From contig NZ_CAJGZJ010000006.1 of assembly GCF_904846225.1 (NCBI RefSeq), positions 62,001-126,000 on the forward strand: 64,000 bases of DNA. Reading direction: 5' to 3'. The first letter of the stretch is position 1, and every line of letters begins with the position of its first letter. Under the pieces are notes generated by a model. It did no database searches. It saw only the letters and a list, made by a program, of their open reading frames with translations, and had not been told where the DNA came from. Of the stretch, positions 45,920-54,086 are shown piece after piece. This DNA is from Psychrobacter immobilis. Its GTDB lineage: Bacteria > Pseudomonadota > Gammaproteobacteria > Pseudomonadales > Moraxellaceae. A program made the position numbers and the translations under genes.

Positions 45920-46733
45920 GATTAGTCTTTCCCCATTCTTTTTCAATGATTAGTTCTAAATCCATTAAGGAACCATTATTGTTAATGACAATGTCTCCTT
46001 GTTTTATTTCTATTCCTCTTTCAGAGGAGTGACTTATAACTTTTGCTGCATTGTCTCGCTTAACGTGCCATATATTGCCGTTGTGAGACCGTATGAAGTC
46101 AGCCTCATTCTCAAATCTAACATCTTTGATTACAACAATTTTGTCTTTTCCATAAGCAGGAATTTCCCTTGAAGGGAGAGTCAAAGGTATTTCTGATCTT
46201 AATAAGCGATAGTTACTGAATTCTAAGTAAGCATGGCTATAGAGAAATTCAATCATTTGATTTGGTGTCATATCCCAATAGTTATGATTATTCTCTAGTA
46301 ATAAAGGATTCCATGCTTCTTCTTGAGTAATCCCAAAAATAGCTTGCGCAGCCAACCTGAAAGGGGCTTTGGGGTCGGTAAAGTCAATTCGCAATTTATC
46401 AAATTTATTGGTTTCATTTTGGTTAAATGCCAAGTTTGCTCTTAATAACCAATGATCAGAATCCAATTCTCTAAGCCAATCAGTTCCAACCGTTTGAAAA
46501 ATTTTTCTAGGTGACCATCCCCAATGAGGGATTATTTTCTCTTTAAGATCATCATCCCAAGTTTCGGCATCGGTTAGCCCAAATAATATTTGGCATCCAA
46601 TTTTTAACGGGTCGGCTAAGGCATATGTAGTTACATCTTCATGTTTTAATAATATAGAAGCTACTGTGTCTTTACCTGATCTAGCTATAGCTGCAATTCC
46701 AATTACTTTAGTCATTCTTAATTTACTTCCCAT
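45912..46733 (-). CDS. T4 gp1-like deoxynucleoside monophosphate kinase
   Basis: About 273 residues. P-loop VIGIAAIARSGKDTVA aligns with RSGKDT of phage T4 gene 1 product. Other matching regions: QTVGTDWLRELDSDHWLLRA, VVIKDVRFENEADFIR (catalytic Arg segment), WHVKRDN, and at the C-terminus HSSERGIEIKQGDIVINNNG. In T4 the enzyme phosphorylates dTMP, dGMP and hydroxymethyl-dCMP. It is the promoter-proximal gene of the element operon and lies next to the tmk 3' fragment. The inferred role is to replace the dTMP kinase destroyed by insertion. Start ATG 46733, or ATG 46715 (MTKVIGIAAIARSG), which resembles the T4 N-terminus more closely. Confidence 0.85.
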   Translation of the reverse strand: MGSKLRMTKVIGIAAIARSGKDTVASILLKHEDVTTYALADPLKIGCQILFGLTDAETWDDDLKEKIIPHWGWSPRKIFQTVGTDWLRELDSDHWLLRANLAFNQNETNKFDKLRIDFTDPKAPFRLAAQAIFGITQEEAWNPLLLENNHNYWDMTPNQMIEFLYSHAYLEFSNYRLLRSEIPLTLPSREIPAYGKDKIVVIKDVRFENEADFIRSHNGNIWHVKRDNAAKVISHSSERGIEIKQGDIVINNNGSLMDLELIIEKEWGKTNRE

Positions 46734-46824
46734 CACCTAAGCTTAATTTCTATAAAAACATCTCTTATTAAGCTATATTGTTTTAGACTTTAAATAAGGT
46801 TGTTTGTTTTATAGCACATTAGTA

Positions 46825-46869
46825 GTTTACATTATAGTATATACGGATATAAAGCTTATTAGTTTACAA
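46825..46869. repeat. Right-end subterminal repeats GTTTACA (two copies)
   Basis: GTTTACAT at 46825-46832 and GTTTACAA at 46862-46869 are inverted with respect to the left-end ATGTAAAC copies. A TATAAT-like box on the minus strand (46831-46836) overlaps the first copy, so binding of a recombinase here could also affect transcription of the kinase-recombinase operon. Confidence 0.55.
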
Positions 46870-46889
46870 ATTGTTAGAACGGAAGACAA

Positions 46890-47252
46890 GACTCGACCAT
46901 TGCGTATCAAGGTTACGGGCGCGCACATGGTGACGATGTCATGCGTGCCAAGATTGATACGCTTATCAATCAGTTTGTTCCACAATTACCAGATTTGACA
47001 TTATGGTTGGATTTGCCTGTATTAGAGGGTATGGCGCGCGCCAATAAACGTAGCGCTGCCGATCGGTTCGAGCAACAGGCTACTGAGTTTTTTACTTGGG
47101 TACATAAAGGATTTAGCACCCTTGCTAGCGAGTACCCTGCGCGTATACAGCGTATTGATGCGTCAGGTAGTACCGATGAAGTTAGCGCGCGCGTGTGGCA
47201 AACGGTGCAAGATACGTTAGCTATAGTTAGAGCGTGTCCTCAATCTGAATAA
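46890..47252 (+). pseudogene. tmk: tmk 3' fragment (thymidylate kinase, interrupted)
   Basis: Continues the broken dTMP kinase: TIAYQGYGRAHGDDVMRAKI, LPDLTLWLDLP, and the lid region ANKRSAADRFEQQ, ending VWQTVQDTLAIV. Joined to the 5' fragment, the gene would be about 722 bp (about 240 residues), normal for Tmk. The last residues RACPQSE and the TAA stop are read from the MITE at 47228, which has therefore replaced or preceded the original stop. An internal ATG at 46941 could start a peptide, but it lacks the P-loop. Confidence 0.93.
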
Positions 47253-47400
47253 AAGCGATTAAATGGGCTAAAAATAGCTAAATCTTGCCAAACTACGTCA
47301 AATAGCTAGTCAATATCTCGATATTATCTGCACTATTTTCCTTATTTGGCTGCCATTTATCTTATTTTTATCACCATTTTCAGATTGAGGACACGGCCTA
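47228..47400. mobile_element. 173-bp MITE, copy 3, joined to the end of tmk
   Basis: Left end TAGAGCGTGTCCTCAATCTGA, right end TCAGATTGAGGACACGGCCTA, TA flanks, interior almost identical to copy 1. It begins inside the tmk reading frame and supplies the last seven codons and stop. Confidence 0.88.
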
Positions 47401-47407
47401 ATTTACT

Positions 47408-47500
47408 GCTTGCTTGCTTGCTTGCTTGCGCAGACAGAGGCTACAAAACACGCATTAAAAAATACACATACCAGCAGTACCATCGCGTTTTTATCATTTA
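47408..47500. repeat. Palindromic repeat copy G with a (GCTT)5 tract
   Basis: GCTT repeated five times at 47408-47427, followed by GCGCAGACAGAGGCTAC and CATACCAGCAGTACCATCGCG of the palindromic repeat family. Directly after MITE copy 3. Confidence 0.7.
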
Positions 47501-47533
47501 GCATAATAGGTTATTTTTAAAAGGTGTCATCAC

Positions 47534-47566
47534 ACAAAAGCCCCAGCATAATGCTAGGGCTTTTGT
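47534..47566. terminator. Terminator between tmk 3' fragment and antiporter gene
   Basis: ACAAAAGCCCCAGCAT and ATGCTAGGGCTTTTGT pair around AA, with a flanking T-rich stretch. Convergent position, probably used from both sides. Confidence 0.85.
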
Positions 47567-47609
47567 ATTTTATAAATTATTAAAACGATCGCTAATAGAG
47601 CGACAGTTA

Positions 47610-49901
47610 TTACTTATCCGCGTTTTTATCTGAGCTGTCAGGGTCATTATTTTTCGTGACATCGATGTCAGAGGCGGCGTTATCTTGACTAGAGTCAGGT
47701 AAACGATTGGGGTCAAGCGATCCCTTTTTATTTTTAGGGGCACTGCCATTACCATTTTTGCTACTATTGATAGAAGCCTTGGTTTTCGACGTTGCTGTCG
47801 AGTTTGCAGACATAACGCCTTTATTCACCGTCTCAGCAGATAGATTTTTTGGCTCTGTCGCTTGGTCATTGGCTGTCTTTGAGGTGCTCGATAAAGACTC
47901 TGAGCGACTGCTGGGCTTAGTCGATGAATCGCCAGCGGCATTTTGCTCAGTATTTTTCTCGCTACCCACGACAGATTCTGGCTGCCCTATATTATCACTG
48001 ACATTTTCTTCGTTTAACTCTTTTTCTTTACGCTTTTCAGGCGCTTTTGAGCCGGACTCAAAATTCGCGTCTGCTGCCATGCGCGCTTGCTCTTGCTTGG
48101 GCGTGACGTCTACTGGCTTTGGCTGCACCTCATCTTCTACCACCAATGAGATAAGCTTGCGATCACGCGGTACAATGCCATCAAATTTATCCGTAATGAC
48201 GTGTAGCGTGCCTTCTTTGTCGATGGTATAAAGCGGGACAAACTGCTTGTTGTCGGCTTTATACTGCTCAAAACTGTAGCTATCTGTGATATTGGTGATT
48301 TTGATGCGCGCCTTTTTTGACAGCATACTGGCAAGCTTGGTATAAGTTGCATCTTTGCCAAATAGCCACTGTGAGTGAAAGTTTGACTGCTTGTCCTCAC
48401 GCTCGCTTCTGACTTTTTCGTCACTGAACTTTAAACGATACAATTTGCGCTCGCCAAATTCATGACGATAATGAATCTCAGACAAGGTGTTCATCTCTTT
48501 ATCCATACTCATGGCAAACAGACGGCCAATACCGATAAGGTCAAGATGATGATCCGCATGGTCAGAGATGGGATTGCCAAAATAAGTACGCAGGCCGCTC
48601 ATACGTGCGCGAGCAATATTGGTATAGTTATTGTGCGCGACGATGACATCAAATCCCTGATCTTTTAGAGAAGTGGCTATGAGAAGGGCAATTGGATTTG
48701 AGCCGACGATAAGAATACCATTGGTTTCAGGTTCCCGTACCCCCAGCATATTGCCGACGATTTTTGCACCCAGACCCTGAATCATCACTGTGCCGATGAT
48801 GACCATAAATACTAAGGGCACCAGTAACTCAACCCCTTGAATATCATACTCTTGCAGACGAATAGCAAACAATGATGAGATGGCAGCCGCGACGATACCG
48901 CGAGGTCCAATCCAGCTAATCATCAGCTTTTCACTGGTTTTGAGGTTGGAGCCGATAGATGAGGCCCATACTGATAATGGGCGTGCCACAAACATAACCA
49001 CAGCAAGTAACACCAAGCCTGCGAAACCAACACTCAGTAAGCTTGCCAGCTCCACACGAGCGGCTAAAATAATGAAGAGTACAGAAATCAGCAGAATGGT
49101 TAATGATTCATTGAACTCTAAAATCGTATCGCGTGGGAACTTAGGCCAGTTTGCCAAAGCAACGCCCAATACGGTAACGGTTAATAGGCCAGATTCATGC
49201 TCCAAATGATTCGATACAGAAAATAATACCAGCACAAAAGCGAGTGTAAACACATTGCGCAAAAACTCAGGAATCATATGGCGGCGCATAAGGAAGGCCA
49301 GTACCCAAGCACCCGCCATACCAAGCGCCGTCGCCAATATCACAATTTTGGCAAACAGTAAGATACTGCTGGCTTCGCCGCCTGAGATGATATATTCATA
49401 GACCAATACCACCGCGATTGCGCCGATTGGGTCAATGATAATACCTTCCCATTTTAGGATATTGGATATGGTTTTATTGGGGCGCACACTACGCAGTAGC
49501 GGCATAATCACGGTTGGACCTGTGACGCACACCAGCGCACCAAACAACAACGCAATCAGCGGATCGACATCAAATAATAAATAAGTCGATAACGCGACGA
49601 TAGCGATGGTGATAAGCACACCAACCGATACCAGCATTTGCACAACGGTACCGTGTTGTTTAATCTCATCAAACTCTAAAGTCAGCGAGCCTTCAAATAA
49701 GATAATCGCCACACCCAAAGAGATGAACGGAAACATGAGTTCCCCTAACACCAAGTCAGGATCGAAAACACCCAGCACGGGTCCAACGACAATGCCAATT
49801 AGTAATAAAAATAAAATGGATGGTTGCTTTAAATACCAAGCCAACCATTGGGCGGCAATGCCAATCCCAACCACGCCGGATAATAATAGGGCGGTATCCA
49901 T
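47610..49901 (-). CDS. CPA1 NhaP-type cation:proton antiporter with TrkA-N domain
   Basis: 763 residues. Around a dozen hydrophobic helices (residues 1-395) form the Na+/H+ exchanger domain, with GALVCVTGPTVIMPLL and WEGIIIDPIGAIAVVLVYE as the ion-binding core. A cytoplasmic TrkA-N nucleotide-binding domain follows (GILIVGSNPIALLIATSLK, near residue 395). The C-terminal 180 residues are disordered and rich in Ser, Asn, Lys, Asp and Glu, not usual for the family. It probably exchanges Na+ or K+ for H+ in salt or pH adaptation. Single gene, ATG 49901. Confidence 0.9.
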   Translation of the reverse strand: MDTALLLSGVVGIGIAAQWLAWYLKQPSILFLLLIGIVVGPVLGVFDPDLVLGELMFPFISLGVAIILFEGSLTLEFDEIKQHGTVVQMLVSVGVLITIAIVALSTYLLFDVDPLIALLFGALVCVTGPTVIMPLLRSVRPNKTISNILKWEGIIIDPIGAIAVVLVYEYIISGGEASSILLFAKIVILATALGMAGAWVLAFLMRRHMIPEFLRNVFTLAFVLVLFSVSNHLEHESGLLTVTVLGVALANWPKFPRDTILEFNESLTILLISVLFIILAARVELASLLSVGFAGLVLLAVVMFVARPLSVWASSIGSNLKTSEKLMISWIGPRGIVAAAISSLFAIRLQEYDIQGVELLVPLVFMVIIGTVMIQGLGAKIVGNMLGVREPETNGILIVGSNPIALLIATSLKDQGFDVIVAHNNYTNIARARMSGLRTYFGNPISDHADHHLDLIGIGRLFAMSMDKEMNTLSEIHYRHEFGERKLYRLKFSDEKVRSEREDKQSNFHSQWLFGKDATYTKLASMLSKKARIKITNITDSYSFEQYKADNKQFVPLYTIDKEGTLHVITDKFDGIVPRDRKLISLVVEDEVQPKPVDVTPKQEQARMAADANFESGSKAPEKRKEKELNEENVSDNIGQPESVVGSEKNTEQNAAGDSSTKPSSRSESLSSTSKTANDQATEPKNLSAETVNKGVMSANSTATSKTKASINSSKNGNGSAPKNKKGSLDPNRLPDSSQDNAASDIDVTKNNDPDSSDKNADK

Positions 49902-50678
49902 AAGTTGATCCTTTTATAATCTTGTCATATTTTATGTCTATCAATAGCTTTTATAGAAATAACTGTGACAGCCACTTTAATCAGTAAGTAGATGCCAATC
50001 TCTACAGCGTCTGAACGACAACAATGAGAGCCATTATGGATCACAACATGAGCTAGATATGATATATATTATAAAGTACAGTCAACATCCTATAAATCTG
50101 CTACATCGTCAGCCCCGCTTGATGTACTACTTGTACTATCTGTACGTGGCTTACTTGTATCGAAATTATTTGGATTCGACTATAGTAAAGACAAAAGCAT
50201 TCTTTGAGACATAAGCCACTTTAGAAATGCAAAAGATGAAAAATAAGAGTGATGATGGTCACTTTGATAAATTCACTATTAGTAAATTTAACGTTTGTTT
50301 CTTCGGAAATTATTTGGTTGCTATCATAACATGATTTTATTTCTTACCTATCAGGACTGGACTGATCACGATACTATCCACCAGTCATGAAGTTGTGCCA
50401 CGTCATTATGAAATAACACTGCTGTAGGTTATCCTAGCGATACTTTGTAATGAATGTGCTTATTTTTTTAGGCTCAACTATATAGAAACATTAATAATCG
50501 ATAGTATAAAGTTATAAAAGCATTAAAACATGGATATAGGTAGGCGGGTAATAGTAAACTGACCAATAGCCATTAAAAGCACACTCTATAAAAACACCTT
50601 GTCTCATATAACGCACTGCTGACAACCAATAAAGCTTGAACCCTAACAATAATAATTGACCATCATACAGAGGACGAT
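49902..50678. other. 777-bp divergent interval without genes
   Basis: Between the antiporter and protease genes. AT-rich; short open frames only. No repeat copy, clear hairpin or RNA gene recognised. The length leaves room for promoters or a small RNA that cannot be judged by eye. Confidence 0.4.
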
Positions 50679-52133
50679 ATGCCTAATAATATGTTTAAAT
50701 CGCAATCTAAGTTTAGGATGCAGCATTGGTTACAGCGTAGTGCGCTGGCGCTCGCTGTCAGTACCGCGATGATTGCTGGTATTACTGCCACGGCAATGAC
50801 TACGGCACAAGCAGCGGTGACCACTGCGGACTTCTCTGATTTGGTACAGCAAGTGACACCAGCGATCGCCCGTGTGAATGTCACAAAAACGGTCAGTGAA
50901 GCCGAACTGGCCAAGGCGCAAACTGCTGAATTGCTGAGGCAGTTCTTTGGTGATCGTCTACGTATTCCTGATCAGGCGACCACACCAGCGATTGAGCATG
51001 CGTATGGGACTGGCTTTTTTGTCACATCCGATGGCTATATGTTGACCAACCATCATGTGATAGACGGCGCTGATAAAATTACGGTCACGCTCAACGATAG
51101 AACGGAGCTTGATGCAACCTTGGTTGGTAGTGATGAGCGCTCAGATGTAGCTGTCCTTAAAATTGCAGGCAGTCAGTTTCCCGCATTGCCTATCGGTGAT
51201 TCAAATGCTTTGAAAGTGGGGGAGCCAGTATTAGCAATCGGTTCACCGTTTGGTTTTGATTATTCAGCATCCGCTGGTATTGTCAGTGCCAAGTCTCGCA
51301 GCTTTTCGCGTGAGACCAGTGTGCCATTTATCCAAACCGATGTCGCACTAAACCCTGGTAACTCAGGTGGCCCGCTATTTAATCAGCGGGGCGAGGTCAT
51401 CGGTATTAACTCGCGTATCTTTAGTGGTACTGGTGGATATATGGGTCTGTCGTTCTCTATTCCGATTGATGCTGCAATGGATATTTATGAGCAGCTAAAA
51501 ACAGATGGAGAAGTGGTGCGTGCTTATTTGGGCGTTTATCCACAAGATATCGATCGCAATTTGGCTGAAGCTTATAATTTGGCTCGTCCGCAAGGCGCTC
51601 TGCTGACCCGCGTATCGCCAGACTCACCAGCACAAAAAGCGGGGCTGAAGGCTGGCGATATTATTCTACAGTATAACAATGTGCAGATTATGCGCGCCTC
51701 AGATTTGTTAAACCTACTCAATCGTGCCAAACCTAACGACACATTTCGCACGCAGATTCAGCGTGATGGTAAGCAGATGATCGTTAACGGCATGCTGGCT
51801 TACGCGCCAAGCGACGTCAGAGCACAAAGCGGTGATCAGCAGAATAATGAGGTGCAGTTGGGTTTGCGTCTACGTAATTTGACTGCCGATGAGCAAGCAG
51901 AAGTCGCCCCAGACAACAAATCGGGCATCTTAGTGACCACGGTTGATCCGACTGGTTTGGCAGCACGCTCGGGTATCTTGGCAGGGGATGTAATTACCAA
52001 CTTCCACCAAAAGCCGATTAAAAAAGTGACGGATTTTTCAAGCGCCATCTCATCATTACCTAAAACAGGTGTGGTGACTATTGAGGTACTGCGTCAAGGT
52101 ATCCCTGCCATCATTGGTCTACGTATTGAATAA
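50679..52133 (+). CDS. Do-family periplasmic serine endoprotease (MucD/DegQ-like)
   Basis: 484 residues with signal peptide (ALALAVSTAMIAGITATAMTTAQAA, cleavage near residue 45). Trypsin-like domain with the catalytic triad His in LTNHHVIDG, Asp in ERSDVAVLK, and Ser in NPGNSGGPLFNQ. Two PDZ domains follow (GVYPQDIDRNLAEAYNL and GLRLRNLTADEQAE onward). It degrades or refolds damaged envelope proteins. The size and two PDZ domains match DegP/DegQ/MucD. No mucA/mucB or rpoE neighbours, so a specific name is withheld. Confidence 0.93.
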   Translation: MPNNMFKSQSKFRMQHWLQRSALALAVSTAMIAGITATAMTTAQAAVTTADFSDLVQQVTPAIARVNVTKTVSEAELAKAQTAELLRQFFGDRLRIPDQATTPAIEHAYGTGFFVTSDGYMLTNHHVIDGADKITVTLNDRTELDATLVGSDERSDVAVLKIAGSQFPALPIGDSNALKVGEPVLAIGSPFGFDYSASAGIVSAKSRSFSRETSVPFIQTDVALNPGNSGGPLFNQRGEVIGINSRIFSGTGGYMGLSFSIPIDAAMDIYEQLKTDGEVVRAYLGVYPQDIDRNLAEAYNLARPQGALLTRVSPDSPAQKAGLKAGDIILQYNNVQIMRASDLLNLLNRAKPNDTFRTQIQRDGKQMIVNGMLAYAPSDVRAQSGDQQNNEVQLGLRLRNLTADEQAEVAPDNKSGILVTTVDPTGLAARSGILAGDVITNFHQKPIKKVTDFSSAISSLPKTGVVTIEVLRQGIPAIIGLRIE

Positions 52134-52370
52134 ACACTGATATGACCGCCTGCGCTGACATCACAAATAGCATAACTGTCAGCGTTGATAATTATACTTG
52201 TCTATCATAGAGCTCGACCTCTATAATGGCTGATTTTTTTATCAAATGACTCAAAATGACCGAACAATGTCATTAACTTATCCCATGAGTGATATATTTA
52301 TCGCTCAAGACGCTTTAATATAGGGTAAACCGTCGATAGGTTTATACCCTTACATAAACATCAGGTAATT

Positions 52371-53564
52371 ATGACTGACCACACTTTTTATACGCTAAGT
52401 ATCTTTACGGCAGCAGCATTGCTAGCGTACATTTTACTGTGGTCAGGGTTACAGACATTCAACGCCAATCCTACCAACCGTTTTATGCGCATCTGGTTTA
52501 AGCTGATGCTATATTATGCCGCTTATACGATGCCAGTTTGGGCAATAATGTTGGTGATAGGTTGGTCAGAATATGAGCTACCGATGCTGGCGCCGTTCTC
52601 AATGCCGCTCGTACTACTGGCTGTATTGTCCATGGCGCTCTACTTTCATACAGTGATTGTACAGCCCAATCGGTTACGCTTAGAACATCATGCGGTTGAC
52701 TTGGATTTGTCTACACCGCTTACAGTTGCTGTATTGGCTGATTTGCGTATTGGATTATATAGCGGTAAGCCTCGTCATATTCGTAAGCTTGTCGCCACCA
52801 TTAACGCATTATCAGCAGATGCAGTGCTGATTACTGGCGATTGGCTGTATTATCCAAGCGCGGATTTGGTTGGGCAGATTATGCTGTTTAAAGGGCTAAA
52901 CAAACCCGTTTATACAGTGATGAGTATCTCAGATTTGCGCTATCAGTCGATGAACACAAACAAGCAAGGCCAACCACTATTAGAAGATACGTTAGCCAGT
53001 GCCTTTGATATACTTGATATCAGTTATATTGGCCAGCAATGCACCTCTTTGCCACTAAAATGTGTGAAAAATAAAGAGGGTCAATCAGTAGCGAATCAAT
53101 CAAGCCATAGAGATGATGCTCAACCTAGTATCAGGCAGAAGCGCTTAGCAGACAGTTCAGCGGTAGCAGTGCTTTGCGGCTGGCAAGACACGCCTAGGCA
53201 ACTTACAAATATCGCTGATAAAGCAGCGCTGGGTGCTGAAATCGCTAAAGCCACTAAGCCGGTCATTATTCTAGCGTCACGATTCGATAGTATTAGCCAT
53301 TTGCCAAAAACCTTACAACCACGACCTTTATTGATCACAGGTGCGGCAAAAGCAATTCAAAAAAATATACGGTTGGCACAAAAACAGAAAGATATCGAGC
53401 GTCATAACGAGCGAGCAACGTTGTTAAACAATAGCCGTATGGGTAAGCAGCGCGGCTTATATCAGTATGGTAGTGCCCAGATATTTGTGAGTAGCGGTAT
53501 TGGTACGCGAGGATTGCCTTTTCGCTTGTATCGTCCCACTATCGATGTGTTGACAATTCGTTAA
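52371..53564 (+). CDS. Membrane-anchored pseudo-metallophosphoesterase
   Basis: 397 residues. Three or four N-terminal transmembrane helices (residues 5-100) precede a domain with the layout of YkuE/YaeI-type calcineurin-like phosphoesterases: VAVLADLRIGLYSG, INALSADAVLITGDW, and a C-terminal SSGIGTRGLPFRLYRP. The metal ligands appear lost: DxH reads DLR, GNHD reads SISD, and the GHTH position reads GAAK. Only the GD remains. A roughly 40-residue low-complexity insertion lies near residue 225-260. It is probably not an active metallohydrolase; a binding or regulatory role is possible. Start ATG 52371. Confidence 0.75.
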   Translation: MTDHTFYTLSIFTAAALLAYILLWSGLQTFNANPTNRFMRIWFKLMLYYAAYTMPVWAIMLVIGWSEYELPMLAPFSMPLVLLAVLSMALYFHTVIVQPNRLRLEHHAVDLDLSTPLTVAVLADLRIGLYSGKPRHIRKLVATINALSADAVLITGDWLYYPSADLVGQIMLFKGLNKPVYTVMSISDLRYQSMNTNKQGQPLLEDTLASAFDILDISYIGQQCTSLPLKCVKNKEGQSVANQSSHRDDAQPSIRQKRLADSSAVAVLCGWQDTPRQLTNIADKAALGAEIAKATKPVIILASRFDSISHLPKTLQPRPLLITGAAKAIQKNIRLAQKQKDIERHNERATLLNNSRMGKQRGLYQYGSAQIFVSSGIGTRGLPFRLYRPTIDVLTIR

Positions 53565-54086
53565 TAATATCTGAAAGTCTTATCAGCGCTTATTTATATT
53601 GCCAACTACTGGTTAAGTAATGACGCTATTAATGATAGGGTTTGAGCTTGGCATCTACAATGTTTAGAGAGAAAAGACACTGTTGATTTGGCGTTGAATG
53701 ATTATATGGAACGTTAATTGTTTGATAGCGGTCAAATCAAAATATGCTACACTAGCAGTCGTTTTTATTATTAAATGTTTATTCTTTCATAGACATTATT
53801 AGTCATTGGCAAAAATAACGTCAATACTGATTTGAGTGTTTAAATTTTATAATATAAATGCTCTAATAATAGCCAAACAGACAGCATTAATATCAAGCAA
53901 TATGCTTATTAGTTATTAGTTATTAGTTATTAGTTATTAGTTATTAGTTATTAGTTATTAGTTATTAGTGTCTATTTTTACACATATTATGAGTGTAGGA
54001 ACAGACATAAAGATTGATACTGGCAAACGACCTATCATGTGACAGCTTTGAAAAAAGCTAGGATAATACAACAGTAAGGCACAGTT
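53565..54086. other. Promoter region of dapA containing a tandem repeat
   Basis: About 520 bp. Apart from the heptanucleotide array at 53906-53968 it is AT-rich and without a gene. TAAGG lies eight bases before the dapA ATG. Confidence 0.45.
53906..53968. repeat. (TTATTAG)9 tandem repeat upstream of dapA
   Basis: Nine perfect copies of a 7-bp unit, 63 bp in all, ending about 118 bp before the dapA start codon. Perfect short-unit arrays of this kind change copy number by slippage, so length polymorphism between strains is expected. Confidence 0.95.

Larger units (their letters stand above)
33711..46889. mobile_element. Integrated 13.2-kb element inserted in tmk
   Basis: Bounded by GACTC at 33711-33715 and again at 46890-46894. 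Excising one copy joins DRFTDS to TIAYQGYG in frame. It contains, left to right, a 1275-residue DUF4365 protein (+), a decayed IS256-type IS (-), and a five-gene minus-strand operon: tyrosine recombinase C, TnpC-like protein, recombinases B and A, and a dNMP kinase. It is visibly more AT-rich than the host genes. The organisation of two large recombinases plus an HTH accessory protein recalls the Tn554 family. No conjugation, phage structural or plasmid replication genes are present. Confidence 0.9.

Noticed and set aside
33711..46894. Prophage or integrative conjugative element
   Set aside because: No capsid, tail, lysis, relaxase, type IV secretion or replication genes; the only phage-like gene is the dNMP kinase.
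46804..46998. 64-codon plus-strand frame at the right end of the element
   Set aside because: Crosses the tmk junction out of frame with Tmk and covers the subterminal repeats; no coding signal.
46941..47252. Independent 103-residue gene after the element
   Set aside because: It is the in-frame C-terminal part of Tmk; an internal ATG alone does not make a gene, and the P-loop is missing.
53906..53968. CRISPR array
   Set aside because: The unit is 7 bp with no spacers; it is a simple tandem repeat.
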